A stretch of DNA of 64,000 bases, taken from the NCBI RefSeq assembly GCF_011008845.1, contig NZ_JAAIWM010000004.1:310001-374000 (forward strand). Direction: 5' to 3'. Positions 8,353 to 17,350 of the stretch are shown piece after piece. This stretch comes from Bacillus mesophilus (GTDB lineage Bacteria; Bacillota; Bacilli; Bacillales; SA4). Made by a program: the position numbers and the translations under genes. Numbering within the stretch: position 1 is the first letter of the stretch; every line of letters starts with the position of its first letter. The notes beneath the pieces are model-generated. The model ran no database searches and had not been told where the DNA came from. It saw nothing but the letters and a program-made list of their open reading frames with translations.

Positions 8353-9861
8353 TTAACTATAGCCAATAAAACTTGCAACTATCACAAAAACCGAAGCAAC
8401 AATAAACAATAGAATTTGGAATTTAATCATAAATCTAAACCAGGTTCCCCAATCAATACGAGCAACCCCTAATGTTCCCATAAGAGCAGCTGATGTTGGT
8501 ACGATTAAGTTTGTTAAACCATCTCCTAGTTGGAATGCAAGAACCGCTACCTGCCTTGTAACACCAGCAATGTCTGCGAGTGGCGCCATAAGTGGCATGG
8601 TTAATGCTGCCTGTCCGGAACCTGATACAACAAAGAAGTTAAAAACAGATTGAAATACTAGCATGAACCAAGCTGACAATTCAGCTGGAAAGTTCCCAAT
8701 TAACTGTCCAGCTCCATACAATACTGTATTCAAGACAGATGGCATATCTGGACTATCACCACCAAGGATTAATACAATCCCCTTTGCCATACCTACAACT
8801 AATGCTGCAGGCAGTAAGTCTTTTGCTCCTTGTATAAATCCTTCAGCAATATCATCTAGCTTCATATCATTGAGTTTAAATAGGACACCAATAATTCCGG
8901 CAACAAGTCCGATCGTAAAGAACTGACTAGCAATCTCTGGGATATAATAGGCATGCTCAACAACGCCCCAAATAATCCAAGCTACACCTAACAATACTGT
9001 TGCTAATACAAGTCCATGCCCAAGTTTGAAGTTCACTTTAATATCGGTTAATTTAAAATCATCTCTGAAATGATGATCTGTTTCATATGATAGAGATTTT
9101 GTTGGATCTTTTCGTATAGAGCTAGCATATTTCCATGTATAAATAAGTCCAATCAGTGTAAATATAGCCCACATTGTCATTCTAAAAGGTGCTCCAGATA
9201 AAACAGGTATATCAGATACACCTTGTGCGATTGCGACACCAAAAGGATTCATCCAAGATGTTGCAAATCCTATTTGTGTAGCAACATATGTAATCATGAC
9301 TCCAGTTATCGCATCGTACCCAAGTGCAACAACTAAAGGGACTAGAATCATTGCAAAAGCAATTGCTTCTTCCCCCATTCCGAAAACAGCTCCTCCTAAT
9401 GAGAAGAGAATAAACATAATCGGAATAATTAGGACTTCTTTTCCTTTAGTTTTATCAATTACGGATAGAATTCCTTCCTCAATCGCTCTCGTACGCATGA
9501 TGATTCCAAAGGCTCCACCAATTATTAGAATAAATGCAACTACTCCTACTGCAGATCCCCACTTACTTCCAGACACTAAACCTTCAAACACATAATTTAA
9601 AAATCCAACTCCCCCACCAGCTTCAAATAAGCTTGTACCTTCTTTAACCGGATTTCCATCTTCATCTGTTACTAGTTGAAAGCTTTCCGGAATGAGCACC
9701 GTTTTCGTTTGCTCTTCTCCCTGATGAATGTAAGTAACATCCTTTGTTTCAAAGTATCCTACCGGGACTAGAAATGTCAAAATCGCTGCAAGTAAAACAA
9801 CAAAAAAGACAATAACGTAAGTATGCGGTACTTTTACTGTTTTCTGTTTTTGATTCCCCAT
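8353..9861 (-). CDS. YfcC family membrane transporter
   Basis: A 502-residue polytopic permease of the YfcC/DcuC-related family, which includes carriers for carboxylates, amino acids and peptides. There is one N-terminal helix, a soluble insert (about 35-85), then a bundle of about eleven helices; GGAFGIIMRTRAIEEGI, FGMGEEAIAF and PTSAALMGTLGVARIDWG are family-type motifs. It is the first gene of the operon with iadA, so it probably imports isoaspartyl dipeptides or their precursors; that is inferred from context. ATG 9861 follows GGAGGG by 7 bases. Confidence 0.85.
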   Translation of the reverse strand: MGNQKQKTVKVPHTYVIVFFVVLLAAILTFLVPVGYFETKDVTYIHQGEEQTKTVLIPESFQLVTDEDGNPVKEGTSLFEAGGGVGFLNYVFEGLVSGSKWGSAVGVVAFILIIGGAFGIIMRTRAIEEGILSVIDKTKGKEVLIIPIMFILFSLGGAVFGMGEEAIAFAMILVPLVVALGYDAITGVMITYVATQIGFATSWMNPFGVAIAQGVSDIPVLSGAPFRMTMWAIFTLIGLIYTWKYASSIRKDPTKSLSYETDHHFRDDFKLTDIKVNFKLGHGLVLATVLLGVAWIIWGVVEHAYYIPEIASQFFTIGLVAGIIGVLFKLNDMKLDDIAEGFIQGAKDLLPAALVVGMAKGIVLILGGDSPDMPSVLNTVLYGAGQLIGNFPAELSAWFMLVFQSVFNFFVVSGSGQAALTMPLMAPLADIAGVTRQVAVLAFQLGDGLTNLIVPTSAALMGTLGVARIDWGTWFRFMIKFQILLFIVASVFVIVASFIGYS

Positions 9862-10130
9862 GATTTTCCCTCCAATTTTTTCGACTCTAAGTCGTTTTCC
9901 TCAAGACTGGCAAATGTTTTAGAAAAAGCCCAATACAATTTAGAAAAACTAGCTTACTTCGTTTTTTGCAGATTAGCTTAAGCCTCTCTTCGTTATAATT
10001 TATTAGGAACATATCGCAAAATCCAATGCAAATCGCAAGACACCCAAACGAAGAGAACGTTTACAAAATATTGGAAGTCTATGTGATACTCCCTTATAAA
10101 GTACTAAAACTCCATTCGACTTTTTCCTAA
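9862..10130 (-). promoter_or_regulatory. Long leader of the yfcC-iadA transcript
   Basis: About 270 bases between the predicted sigma-54 start and the first gene, with no reading frame. It contains perfect inverted repeats: TCTCTTCGTT (9985-9994) with AACGAAGAGA (10047-10056), and TTTATTAGGAA (9999-10009) with TTCCTAATAAA (10124-10134), the latter touching the start site. The pairs cross one another, so they are alternatives or would form a pseudoknot. Short hairpin CGACT/AGTCG lies just before the ribosome site. Function unknown. Confidence 0.4.
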
Positions 10131-10140
10131 TAAACTACAA

Positions 10141-10156
10141 TGCAAATACTGTGCCA
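10141..10156 (-). promoter_or_regulatory. Sigma-54 (-24/-12) promoter of yfcC-iadA
   Basis: Minus strand TGGCACAGTATTTGCA matches the sigma-54 consensus TGGCACRNNNNTTGCW at every defined position. It points at the transporter operon, and the divergent gene encodes a sigma-54 activator. No sigma-70 promoter of similar quality was seen for the operon. Confidence 0.9.
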
Positions 10157-10200
10157 AAATAAAAAACCTTCAAAAGAAAGGATTTCCTGCCTTAAATGAT

Positions 10201-10251
10201 TTATTCGGGGTGTTTTAGGGTGTTATAATTAAATCCAATAGACCCGAATAA
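10201..10251. promoter_or_regulatory. Inverted repeat, candidate activator binding site
   Basis: TTATTCGGG (10201-10209) and CCCGAATAA (10243-10251) are perfect inverted copies, 42 bases centre to centre, about four helical turns. They flank a TATAAT (10224-10229) that may be the -10 box of the activator gene and lie 45-110 bases upstream of the sigma-54 promoter. The site could therefore be both upstream activator sequence and autoregulatory operator. Inference. Confidence 0.5.
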
Positions 10252-10266
10252 TAACAATAGGAGAGC

Positions 10267-12306
10267 ATGATGAGAAAAAAGAAACTCGTTTTACTAGCAG
10301 GCTCGAAAGAAACACGAAGAGCACTTACTGAACAATTAAATGATATTCTTGGTGACTTTATAGAGATTGAGAGTTTTTCTTCCGAAGAAGGATTACCTTC
10401 CCTCCTTGAAAACGAACTTGTTATCTATTCCTCGTATCTAATAGAAAACGAGGTTCAACATATCATTGGTGATGGCTGTGAAATTATTATTTCTAGAAGA
10501 ACGATCAATTATCGATACATCGATCAACTACTAGCATTACCTTATGGAACACACGTCCTGTATGTGAATGACGTACCAGAAACAGTCTCCGAGTCCATTA
10601 CAACTCTAATGAACCTAGGAATTGACCACATCGTATATCATCCCTATTACATAGGTAAAAAGGATGCCCCACCTCTTGAAATTGCCGTTTCACCCGGAGA
10701 GATGGAATTGGTCCCTAGGAGTATTTCTAAAGTGATTAATATCGGGGTACGTTTAATCGATATTACAACCATTATGACTGTCTTAGGAAAACTTCAACTC
10801 CCAACAGAGCTAGGTTGGGCAGTTTCTGATAAATATACAAAAAGAATCATAGATTTAAGTAGAAAGCTAACTAAAGTCAATCTTGAAGCAAATGTCCTAA
10901 ATAGACATTTAAAGAAAGTCGTTGATGGAGTAAATGACGGTATTCTCGCAGTTGATCTGAAAGGAAAAATTACTGTGTTTAACGAAGTGGTTGGACAAAT
11001 GATTGGTGTTTCTCCGGATTTCGCAATAGGAAAACATATTAATACCGTCGTGAAAAATCAGGAATTACTCCATTTTATCTTTAATCACAAGGATGACGAA
11101 GACTACCTTTATTTCACACTAAACCAATTCAATGTAATGGTGTATCGATTTTATATGAAATTTGAACACTCTATTGTGGCTACCTTCAAGAATGTAGACG
11201 AGACGATCAAAATGGAGAAAGTAACTCGAAGGGAACTGGTTACCAAAGGATATGTTGCCAAATACAATTTCGATAGTATTATAGGCCATAGTGCCGCACT
11301 TATTGGGACGAAAAAGGTGGCAAAAAAACTGGCTAAAACGGAACTCCCCTTGTTAATACAGGGAGAAAACGGGACAGGGAAAGAGCTTTTCGCTAGCGCC
11401 ATTCATAACCATTCCTCTCGTCAGAACGGCCCCTATCTAGCCGTTAACTGCAGCGCGTTGCCAGAGGATCTCCTTGAAAGTGAGCTGTTTGGATATGAAG
11501 AAGGAGCCTTTACAGGTGCTAAGAAAGGTGGAAAGAAAGGACTATTTGAGCAAGCTGATGGTGGAACAATTCTTCTTGATGAAATCGGTGACATTAGTAT
11601 TAAGCTTCAAGCAAGGCTTCTAAGAGTACTGCAGGAAATGGAAATACGCCGTGTCGGAGGAAATAAAAATATCCCCATCGATGTTCGGGTAATATCTGCC
11701 ACAAATAAGAATTTATCGAGAATGATTGATGATGGTACGTTTCGTGAGGACTTATATCATCGTCTAAAAGTTTTATCGCTTCAAATACCACCCTTAAGAG
11801 AGCGTTCAACAGATATACCTTTACTTGCAGAAATGTTTATATTGCAAAACGGTCACACTGACATCGATGTTGAGCCAGCAGTGGTCAAAATGCTTATTCA
11901 GTATAAGTGGAATGGAAATATTAGAGAACTAAAGAATACAATCCTGTATATGCTAGCCGTATGCGATGGAAAAACAATCACGGTAGATGATCTTCCAAAT
12001 GAAGTGTCTAGCAAAAGAGAGAAAGCTACAAACCCATTTACACAAGGAAAAGACAACATCTTAGACAAGAAAGACTACTACACGATCTTGGATTGTATTT
12101 ATACAATCAATAATAAGGGTGTTCCAGCGAGTAGAGTAAAGATTACAGAAGAGGCAGAGAAAACAGAGAACCCTTTGACAGAGCAACAAATCAGGCTTCG
12201 TCTAAAAGAGCTAGCAGAGATGGGATATGTGAGTATCGGCAGAGGAAGATCGGGAACTAAAATAACCGAAGAAGGCATTTCTTACCTTTCCGTTAATTTA
12301 CTTTAG
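10267..12306 (+). CDS. Sigma-54-dependent transcriptional activator
   Basis: A 679-residue enhancer-binding protein that opens sigma-54 promoters by ATP hydrolysis. Residues 1-200 form a PrpR-like N-terminal sensory region and about 212-315 a PAS domain. The AAA+ domain follows, with Walker A GENGTGKE (366-373), GAFTGA sigma-54 loop (413-418) and Walker B TILLDEI (434-440). The C terminus (about 605-675) is not the usual Fis-type helix-turn-helix. It reads as a winged helix: TEQQIRLRLKELAEMGYV, then a GRGRSGTKIT wing and EEGISYL. It is divergent from yfcC-iadA and almost certainly controls that operon. AGGAG lies 5 bases before the first of two adjacent ATGs. Confidence 0.93.
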   Translation: MMRKKKLVLLAGSKETRRALTEQLNDILGDFIEIESFSSEEGLPSLLENELVIYSSYLIENEVQHIIGDGCEIIISRRTINYRYIDQLLALPYGTHVLYVNDVPETVSESITTLMNLGIDHIVYHPYYIGKKDAPPLEIAVSPGEMELVPRSISKVINIGVRLIDITTIMTVLGKLQLPTELGWAVSDKYTKRIIDLSRKLTKVNLEANVLNRHLKKVVDGVNDGILAVDLKGKITVFNEVVGQMIGVSPDFAIGKHINTVVKNQELLHFIFNHKDDEDYLYFTLNQFNVMVYRFYMKFEHSIVATFKNVDETIKMEKVTRRELVTKGYVAKYNFDSIIGHSAALIGTKKVAKKLAKTELPLLIQGENGTGKELFASAIHNHSSRQNGPYLAVNCSALPEDLLESELFGYEEGAFTGAKKGGKKGLFEQADGGTILLDEIGDISIKLQARLLRVLQEMEIRRVGGNKNIPIDVRVISATNKNLSRMIDDGTFREDLYHRLKVLSLQIPPLRERSTDIPLLAEMFILQNGHTDIDVEPAVVKMLIQYKWNGNIRELKNTILYMLAVCDGKTITVDDLPNEVSSKREKATNPFTQGKDNILDKKDYYTILDCIYTINNKGVPASRVKITEEAEKTENPLTEQQIRLRLKELAEMGYVSIGRGRSGTKITEEGISYLSVNLL

Positions 12307-12448
12307 CTTATTTCATAAGATGTTATGATTGGAGCAGTACTAATAACCAATAAAACCAATATAACAAAAGAATAAAAATGCCTATTCCTGTTAGATCAAC
12401 ACCAAGACATTCTTCCTCTCATAGTTTATCTAGAGAGGGGGAATTGAA

Positions 12449-13546
12449 TTGCAGGTATTGAAAAAGGTCGTACGTTCGCTATGCAAAAAGCAGCATTTAA
12501 AAACGAAGGCAACCATTAGTAAAAAAGAGCTCCAATCTATTGAAGCAAAGCTATCAACATCGACTGACTCCCCTCCAAATTCGGGAGTTCCAGAGAGCGA
12601 ATTAATAAAGGTAATTAAGGAAGAAACTAAGAAGTACAATCTAAATAATATAATTAGAACGAAAGCTTATCTAGATTATTTCCTAGAGCATCCAGAAATA
12701 CATTGGTCATTCCTTGCCCATATGGTTTCTCGAAACGGCGGCTGGAATATGACAGATTTAAAAGGTTCTTTAATAAGTCCACTTATTTCTAGTGAAAAAG
12801 CCGTCATTTTTTTTGAGTTTCTGGAAAAAGCGAATGCCCTAATATTTCATGACGCATATCCTCAGTTACTTCTCTATCATCACAGTAAAAAAAGGAAGAA
12901 AAACCTTTTTCATCTACTTCCTTATTTTTCTGTCTCTTCATTCATGAAGCCAATTTGGGACTATTTTTGGGAAACTCAAAATTCCTCTCTACTAACCGTC
13001 GGACTCATTATTAATGAGCAAAATTATATACAACAAAGGTTAATAGAGAGCGAACTATATCAAGCAGAAGTTCTAAATACTGCACTATTTAATGCTCAAG
13101 AAAAACTAGGATTTACGGATGTATTTTTTCCTTATCGATTGAAGAAACTGGAGTTGGCCGGAGTAACGGTTCAAGATTTTAATGATGTCTTTGTTAGAAT
13201 CGAGACAGGAAAGAAGCTATATGGCATTCTGTTTTTCAAAATCTTTGAACACGCTTATAAATTCGCAACATCAACTCCTCACACAGGATCTAGAGCTGAT
13301 TTTTGGCCGAATGTATTTACAGTTAAACCAAACGAAAAGGAATTATTTTATAGCCCAACATTGGAAGAAGCTTGGTCGAATTATGATCATAGCTTTAAGT
13401 TGGAACCAGATTGGTTTACTTCTAGCGACATGATTAAACAGCTGAAAGAGTTTTATATCCCTAAAAATTATAAGTTAACAAAAAATTATAAGAGTGATTT
13501 AGAACGTTTAGATTTGTTGTCAGATATTAAAAAGGTTATCACTTAA
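12449..13546 (+). CDS. yppC: DUF2515 family protein (YppC-like)
   Basis: A 365-residue soluble protein resembling B. subtilis YppC (DUF2515). The recognisable core is HMVSRNGGWNMTDLKG near residues 91-106, then an alpha-helical body with many aromatic residues. Function is unknown. No signal peptide; the N terminus is basic and the first 50 residues look disordered. The start is TTG 12449, 7 bases after AGAGGGGG; no ATG or GTG fits the ribosome site. Preceded by about 140 bases without a clear promoter and followed by a shared terminator. Assignment is from memory of the family. Confidence 0.65.
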   Translation: MQVLKKVVRSLCKKQHLKTKATISKKELQSIEAKLSTSTDSPPNSGVPESELIKVIKEETKKYNLNNIIRTKAYLDYFLEHPEIHWSFLAHMVSRNGGWNMTDLKGSLISPLISSEKAVIFFEFLEKANALIFHDAYPQLLLYHHSKKRKKNLFHLLPYFSVSSFMKPIWDYFWETQNSSLLTVGLIINEQNYIQQRLIESELYQAEVLNTALFNAQEKLGFTDVFFPYRLKKLELAGVTVQDFNDVFVRIETGKKLYGILFFKIFEHAYKFATSTPHTGSRADFWPNVFTVKPNEKELFYSPTLEEAWSNYDHSFKLEPDWFTSSDMIKQLKEFYIPKNYKLTKNYKSDLERLDLLSDIKKVIT

Positions 13547-13550
13547 GAAA

Positions 13551-13578
13551 AAAGACTACCAAAAAAATGGTAGTCTTT
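13551..13578. terminator. Bidirectional terminator
   Basis: Perfect 11-base stem AAAGACTACCA/TGGTAGTCTTT around a 6-base A loop, between the convergent yppC-like and pbpC genes. Confidence 0.85.
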
Positions 13579-13581
13579 ACC

Positions 13582-15579
13582 TTAATGTGTAATAAATATT
13601 TCCTTTACTTTTGGTACTACGTATTTACTACCTCCATGAACCTTCACATTTTCAATCATCATGGCAATCAGTAAATTAGGTTGATCTGTATTGAAGGCAA
13701 CAAACCAGCCATTCTCTTCCGCGACTGTATCTTTTGATGCCTTCAACTCAGCTGTTCCTGTTTTACCCGCAATACTAATTCCTTCAACAATTGGATTATG
13801 TGCTGAGCCTGCCGGATTCTCTACAACCTGCACTAAGCTAGAAAGAATGGTATTCGCATGTTCCGGACTCATGACTTGTTCTTTCCAATACTCAGTCTTA
13901 AGGTCATTTTCCTTCTTTTCTAAGAATGGTTTAATCATATTTCCTTCATTTACAAAAGCAGAATAAGTACTAGATAAATGGATCGGACTCATTTGTATTT
14001 CCCCTTGGCCATACCCTGAATCAGCAAGGAGCCCCTCAGATGTGAAGCCATTATTTGTGATTGTAGACATCCTTGTTGGAAACTCATACCCTAATTCTTC
14101 GTCAAACCCATATGCTTGTAATCCCTTTAAAAAGCTTTCCTGTCCAATATCTAACACAGCCCTTGCAAAATAAATATTATCTGAGGTGACTAAAGCATCG
14201 TTTAAATTTACATCTGTTAGCCCTTCAGAAACACGTGTTATTTTTTTACCGTCTGTCCAAGTGTCCTTATGCCAAGTCTTTCCTACTATTTTCATTTTTT
14301 CATCTGGATTAATAGTCCCAGCCTGTAAACCAATTGCTGCTGTAATAGGCTTTAGTGTGGATCCTGGTGAAAAAGTTTTGTTAAACCTTGCTAATAAAGG
14401 TTTTAACGGATTATCATTTAGCTCAGTCCAACGAGTACCTGACATTCCAAATATGAAATCATTTGGATCGTAGGAAGGTGAACTTACTAACGCCAATGTC
14501 TCACCTGTCTTCGGGTTGATTGCAACAGCAGTTCCAGCATCAGCTTTTATCTGTTCATACGCTTTCCGCTGTAATCCAACATCAATAGTTAGAAAGATAT
14601 CTTCTCCATTGATTGGAGCCTTTTCAGCAATCACTTCTCCTTCAGGTATGTAAATTTTTGAACCCACTTCGCCTCTTAACCGCTTTTCAAATACCTGCTC
14701 AAGCCCTACCCGACCTATTACTGAATGTTGGGTATATCCCTCTCCCGCCAATTCTTTAAGCTGTTCCGCATTTATATTTTGTACATACCCGATTAAATGA
14801 GCAGCTGCCTCACCTAATGGATAGTATCTTGATTCAATTCCAGTATTGATCATAATTCCATCAAGGGTTAACAACTTTTCCTTCAATGCTACATTTTGCG
14901 GGTTAATCTTTTTTATTGGAACATACGTTTCTGGCCCTACCCATTTTTGACTAAGTGCCTTATTGATTTCTTCAACAGATGCTTCTAGTATTGTAGCTAA
15001 TTCTTGAATCGTCTGATCTCGGCTTTCCCCTAGTTTACCAGGAACAATTCCTACTTCATTCACAAACCCATTTTGAGCGAGAGGTTCACCATTAACATCG
15101 AAAATCTGCCCCCGAACTGGTTCACTAGACGATACTTTTAATTCCTGGTCAGCCTTTAATTGCGGAAAGATATGAGTGGTGTCCCATTGAACAAACCAAT
15201 CTTCACTCTCTTCTGTTTCTTCTCTAACTAAAGTTGCTTCATGTTCAAACTCAACTGGACCAGCAATTGTATCCATTGAGACAACATAAGGAAAGCTTAT
15301 TTCCTCTTTATCTTTTACATCAACTTCCTCTTCAGGCTTAACAAATTGTATCTTCAAGTTGGATACCCCAATTGATTCATAGATCAGCTGGTATCTCCCA
15401 CTGAACGCAGTTTCGTCATATGTAGTTTTTGTTTCGGTTGCAAGTTTATCATACATTTCACTAAATTTTTGTTGGTTCCAAAGCTCCACATAATCAGCAA
15501 ATCGATCCTCTGGTTTAGGTTTCTCCGAGCAGCCTACTAGTAAAAACATCAAAATGCCAAAATAAATAAATTTCTTCAA
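13582..15579 (-). CDS. pbpC: Penicillin-binding protein 3 (MecA-like lipoprotein transpeptidase)
   Basis: A class B penicillin-binding protein that cross-links peptidoglycan at the outer face of the membrane. Order of parts: lipoprotein signal with LVGC (acylated Cys17); MecA-type NTF2-like domain (about 25-145); dimerisation region beginning EPVRGQIFD; transpeptidase domain with STLK (active Ser407), SDN (466-468) and KTGT (606-609). This is the layout of B. subtilis PbpC and staphylococcal PBP2a. The frame opens at GTG 15591, but AAAGGTGG places the start at TTG 15579 (665 residues). No resistance cassette features surround it, so it looks like a native gene. Confidence 0.9.
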   Translation of the reverse strand: MKKFIYFGILMFLLVGCSEKPKPEDRFADYVELWNQQKFSEMYDKLATETKTTYDETAFSGRYQLIYESIGVSNLKIQFVKPEEEVDVKDKEEISFPYVVSMDTIAGPVEFEHEATLVREETEESEDWFVQWDTTHIFPQLKADQELKVSSSEPVRGQIFDVNGEPLAQNGFVNEVGIVPGKLGESRDQTIQELATILEASVEEINKALSQKWVGPETYVPIKKINPQNVALKEKLLTLDGIMINTGIESRYYPLGEAAAHLIGYVQNINAEQLKELAGEGYTQHSVIGRVGLEQVFEKRLRGEVGSKIYIPEGEVIAEKAPINGEDIFLTIDVGLQRKAYEQIKADAGTAVAINPKTGETLALVSSPSYDPNDFIFGMSGTRWTELNDNPLKPLLARFNKTFSPGSTLKPITAAIGLQAGTINPDEKMKIVGKTWHKDTWTDGKKITRVSEGLTDVNLNDALVTSDNIYFARAVLDIGQESFLKGLQAYGFDEELGYEFPTRMSTITNNGFTSEGLLADSGYGQGEIQMSPIHLSSTYSAFVNEGNMIKPFLEKKENDLKTEYWKEQVMSPEHANTILSSLVQVVENPAGSAHNPIVEGISIAGKTGTAELKASKDTVAEENGWFVAFNTDQPNLLIAMMIENVKVHGGSKYVVPKVKEIFITH

Positions 15580-15740
15580 CTTAATACCCACCTTTACCTA
15601 TAGGTATAACTCATTAACTAGCTTTAGAAACATGAGGTTTTACCTTGTTTTTCAAAATTATCCCAGTTTAATTGTACCATTCATTACTATAGATTCCTAT
15701 TTTTCTTGATTCGTAGGTTTAGGGGTTTTCTACAAAGAAC

Positions 15741-15930
15741 AAAAGGCGCAAGTGCCCTGGTTAGCCTCGGGCATAGCAAATGTTCCTTGAAGAGAAAAAG
15801 GGGTGATCTTTCCCTTTTACTCTTCAAGGGTTATTTGACCTAGGAAAAAGTGTACTTCCTTTTTCCCTCGAGGTAGGATGAAATTGCAAAGATCATCGCA
15901 ATTTCATCTTGGCTGGGCGCTGGAGCCAGA
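15741..15930. repeat. Multi-hairpin intergenic element
   Basis: A gene-free stretch of about 190 bases built almost wholly of hairpins in series. They are GGCGC/GTGCC (15745-15756), an 18-base stem with one mismatch (15785-15829), a stem GGAAAAAG/CTTTTTCC-type within ACCT/AGGT (15838-15874), a perfect 11-base stem GATGAAATTGC (15877-15908), and TGGCT/AGCCA (15910-15928). The ends AAGGCGCAAG and GGCGCTGGAGCC resemble a repeat I recall from other Bacillaceae genomes. It could be a non-autonomous mobile repeat or a structured RNA. The rest of 15580-16014 holds no gene. Confidence 0.55.
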
Positions 15931-15987
15931 TTACTATGCACTTGGCTAAGTTATCCACAAATGAAAAATTTTATAATTTCCTAACAA

Positions 15988-16015
15988 ATAAAAAAACGAC
16001 GAACTAGTCGTCGTT
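15988..16015 (-). terminator. Terminator of yozD
   Basis: AACGACGA/TCGTCGTT stem with a 5-base loop, followed by a T tract on the minus strand; it abuts the yozD stop codon. Confidence 0.85.
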
Positions 16016-16197
16016 TATGAATCATTATCCTCTTCCCAAATTTCCTCTACAACCTGTTTTGTTAATAAGTAATCAAACACCACGTCCGCTACTTCCTCTA
16101 CTTCTTCATCACTAGGGACGTAACCTCTAAGAAGAAGTTGTTCATAAATAAACTCAGCAAGCTCTTCTGTATCTATCACCACTTCAATCTCTTTCAT
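16015..16197 (-). CDS. yozD: YozD family small protein
   Basis: A 60-residue, strongly acidic protein matching the Bacillus YozD pattern: MKEIEVVIDTEELAEFIYEQ, then RGYVPSDEEVEEVADVVFDYL. Probably a small helical cytoplasmic protein of unknown function. A ribosome site AAGGGGTGAT precedes the ATG. YozD, the YodN-like gene and YozE lie near one another here as they do in B. subtilis, which supports the calls. Confidence 0.8.
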   Translation of the reverse strand: MKEIEVVIDTEELAEFIYEQLLLRGYVPSDEEVEEVADVVFDYLLTKQVVEEIWEEDNDS

Positions 16198-16341
16198 GTT
16201 ATCACCCCTTATTTCGATTTATGTTGTCCACCGAGTTTTTATGATAAAAAGTTTTATGTTTTGTAGAATAAATAGGTTCTATTTTCAAACTGTATTCATA
16301 AGATGGTAGTAAGAATGGACAAGCAATTAGGAGGTTATATC

Positions 16342-16530
16342 ATGGAAAAATCTATTAACTTATCAGTCAATCAACTTGAACGAACGACTAGCAATGTGAC
16401 TCGAGTAGAGCAGCATTCTTCTTTTGATGAAATAATGGAGAAAATAACAAATGGAATGTTTAACGTCATTTTATTTGGCGGGATTCCCTATTTCCTATGG
16501 ATCTTTATTCAATTTATGATGAAAGGATAA
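16342..16530 (+). CDS. Small single-pass membrane protein
   Basis: A 62-residue protein with a hydrophilic N-terminal two thirds and one C-terminal membrane helix (about residues 39-59). The open frame begins at ATG 16303, but AGGAGG (16329-16334) stands 7 bases before ATG 16342 and inside the longer frame, so the shorter start is used. I do not recognise the family. It ends 1 base from the end of the convergent YodN-like gene. Confidence 0.6.
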   Translation: MEKSINLSVNQLERTTSNVTRVEQHSSFDEIMEKITNGMFNVILFGGIPYFLWIFIQFMMKG

Positions 16531-16531
16531 T

Positions 16532-17218
16532 CTATTCGTCTGCTTTTCCAGTGGTGAACTTTATTAAATTATCCATCACTAGATCCATCACATTTTTATA
16601 TTCTTCCTCTTCAAATAGCTCATAAAGAGTTTTATAGTCATTGTACACATCAAGTAAACCATCAATAATAGCTTTACGCTCTCGTTTTAATCGAAGGAGT
16701 TCTTTCTCTGTCTTTCGTTGCAGATTCATAGCCTGTAACAACTCCATCACCTTAGTTTCTTTTGATTTTGAATACAACACCTCAAGTTTTTGTAAAAAAA
16801 CAGGAGCCTCTACATGGTCAGCGATTAAGATAATTTCTTCTTCACTCGCTTCTAACCATTCACCGTCAGATAACCTAGATAATTCATACGTAATATCTTC
16901 CCATGCATCTTTTTTATATCTCCAAATTTCAGTTCGAAGTCCGACAATTTTAAAAATCTCTTGTTCATATCCGATGACCTGTACAAGGTCTCCAAAGAAA
17001 TATTTAAACTCAATCTGAAGTGTCTCATTTTTCGGGACTGATTCATCATATTCTCTAATACTTGTAAGTGTGTCCTCTAAGTAAATACCTTCTTTGTTAC
17101 TTAATTCATATACATACATGCCATCAAGTGTTCTTACCTTTGAAACCTTACACACTGTACCAAATAAAGAAATTACAACGATGTCTCCAACCTTAAATTT
17201 TGGTTTTTTATTCTTCAA
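16532..17218 (-). CDS. YodN-like protein
   Basis: A 228-residue protein beginning with an SH3-like or KOW-like beta region (KPKFKVGDIVVISLFGTVCKV), a second similar segment (KYFFGDLVQVIGYEQEIFKIVG), and a long charged C-terminal helix with coiled-coil character. I believe it corresponds to B. subtilis YodN, whose function is unknown; the match is from memory and the neighbouring yozD and yozE. The GTG at 17227 lies inside the ribosome site AAGGAG, so TTG 17218 is the better start. No membrane segment. Confidence 0.6.
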   Translation of the reverse strand: MKNKKPKFKVGDIVVISLFGTVCKVSKVRTLDGMYVYELSNKEGIYLEDTLTSIREYDESVPKNETLQIEFKYFFGDLVQVIGYEQEIFKIVGLRTEIWRYKKDAWEDITYELSRLSDGEWLEASEEEIILIADHVEAPVFLQKLEVLYSKSKETKVMELLQAMNLQRKTEKELLRLKRERKAIIDGLLDVYNDYKTLYELFEEEEYKNVMDLVMDNLIKFTTGKADE

Positions 17219-17325
17219 GGCGATCACTCCTTAGACATCGAAATAATTGATAGTGTATTATATGCAAATTTCTAAAAATCGCTAATAAGAAATACAGGGA
17301 AATTGAGTTCAGAAAAATTCACACA

Positions 17326-17350
17326 AAAAAAAGCGCTCTTATTTGAGCAC
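17326..17350 (-). terminator. Terminator of yozE
   Basis: GTGCTC/GAGCGC imperfect stem (one mismatch) at the stop codon, followed by eight T on the minus strand. Confidence 0.6.

Noticed and set aside
15951..15959. Perfect DnaA box TTATCCACA
   Set aside because: A single box without a cluster, AT-rich unwinding region or replication genes; chance occurrence is likely.
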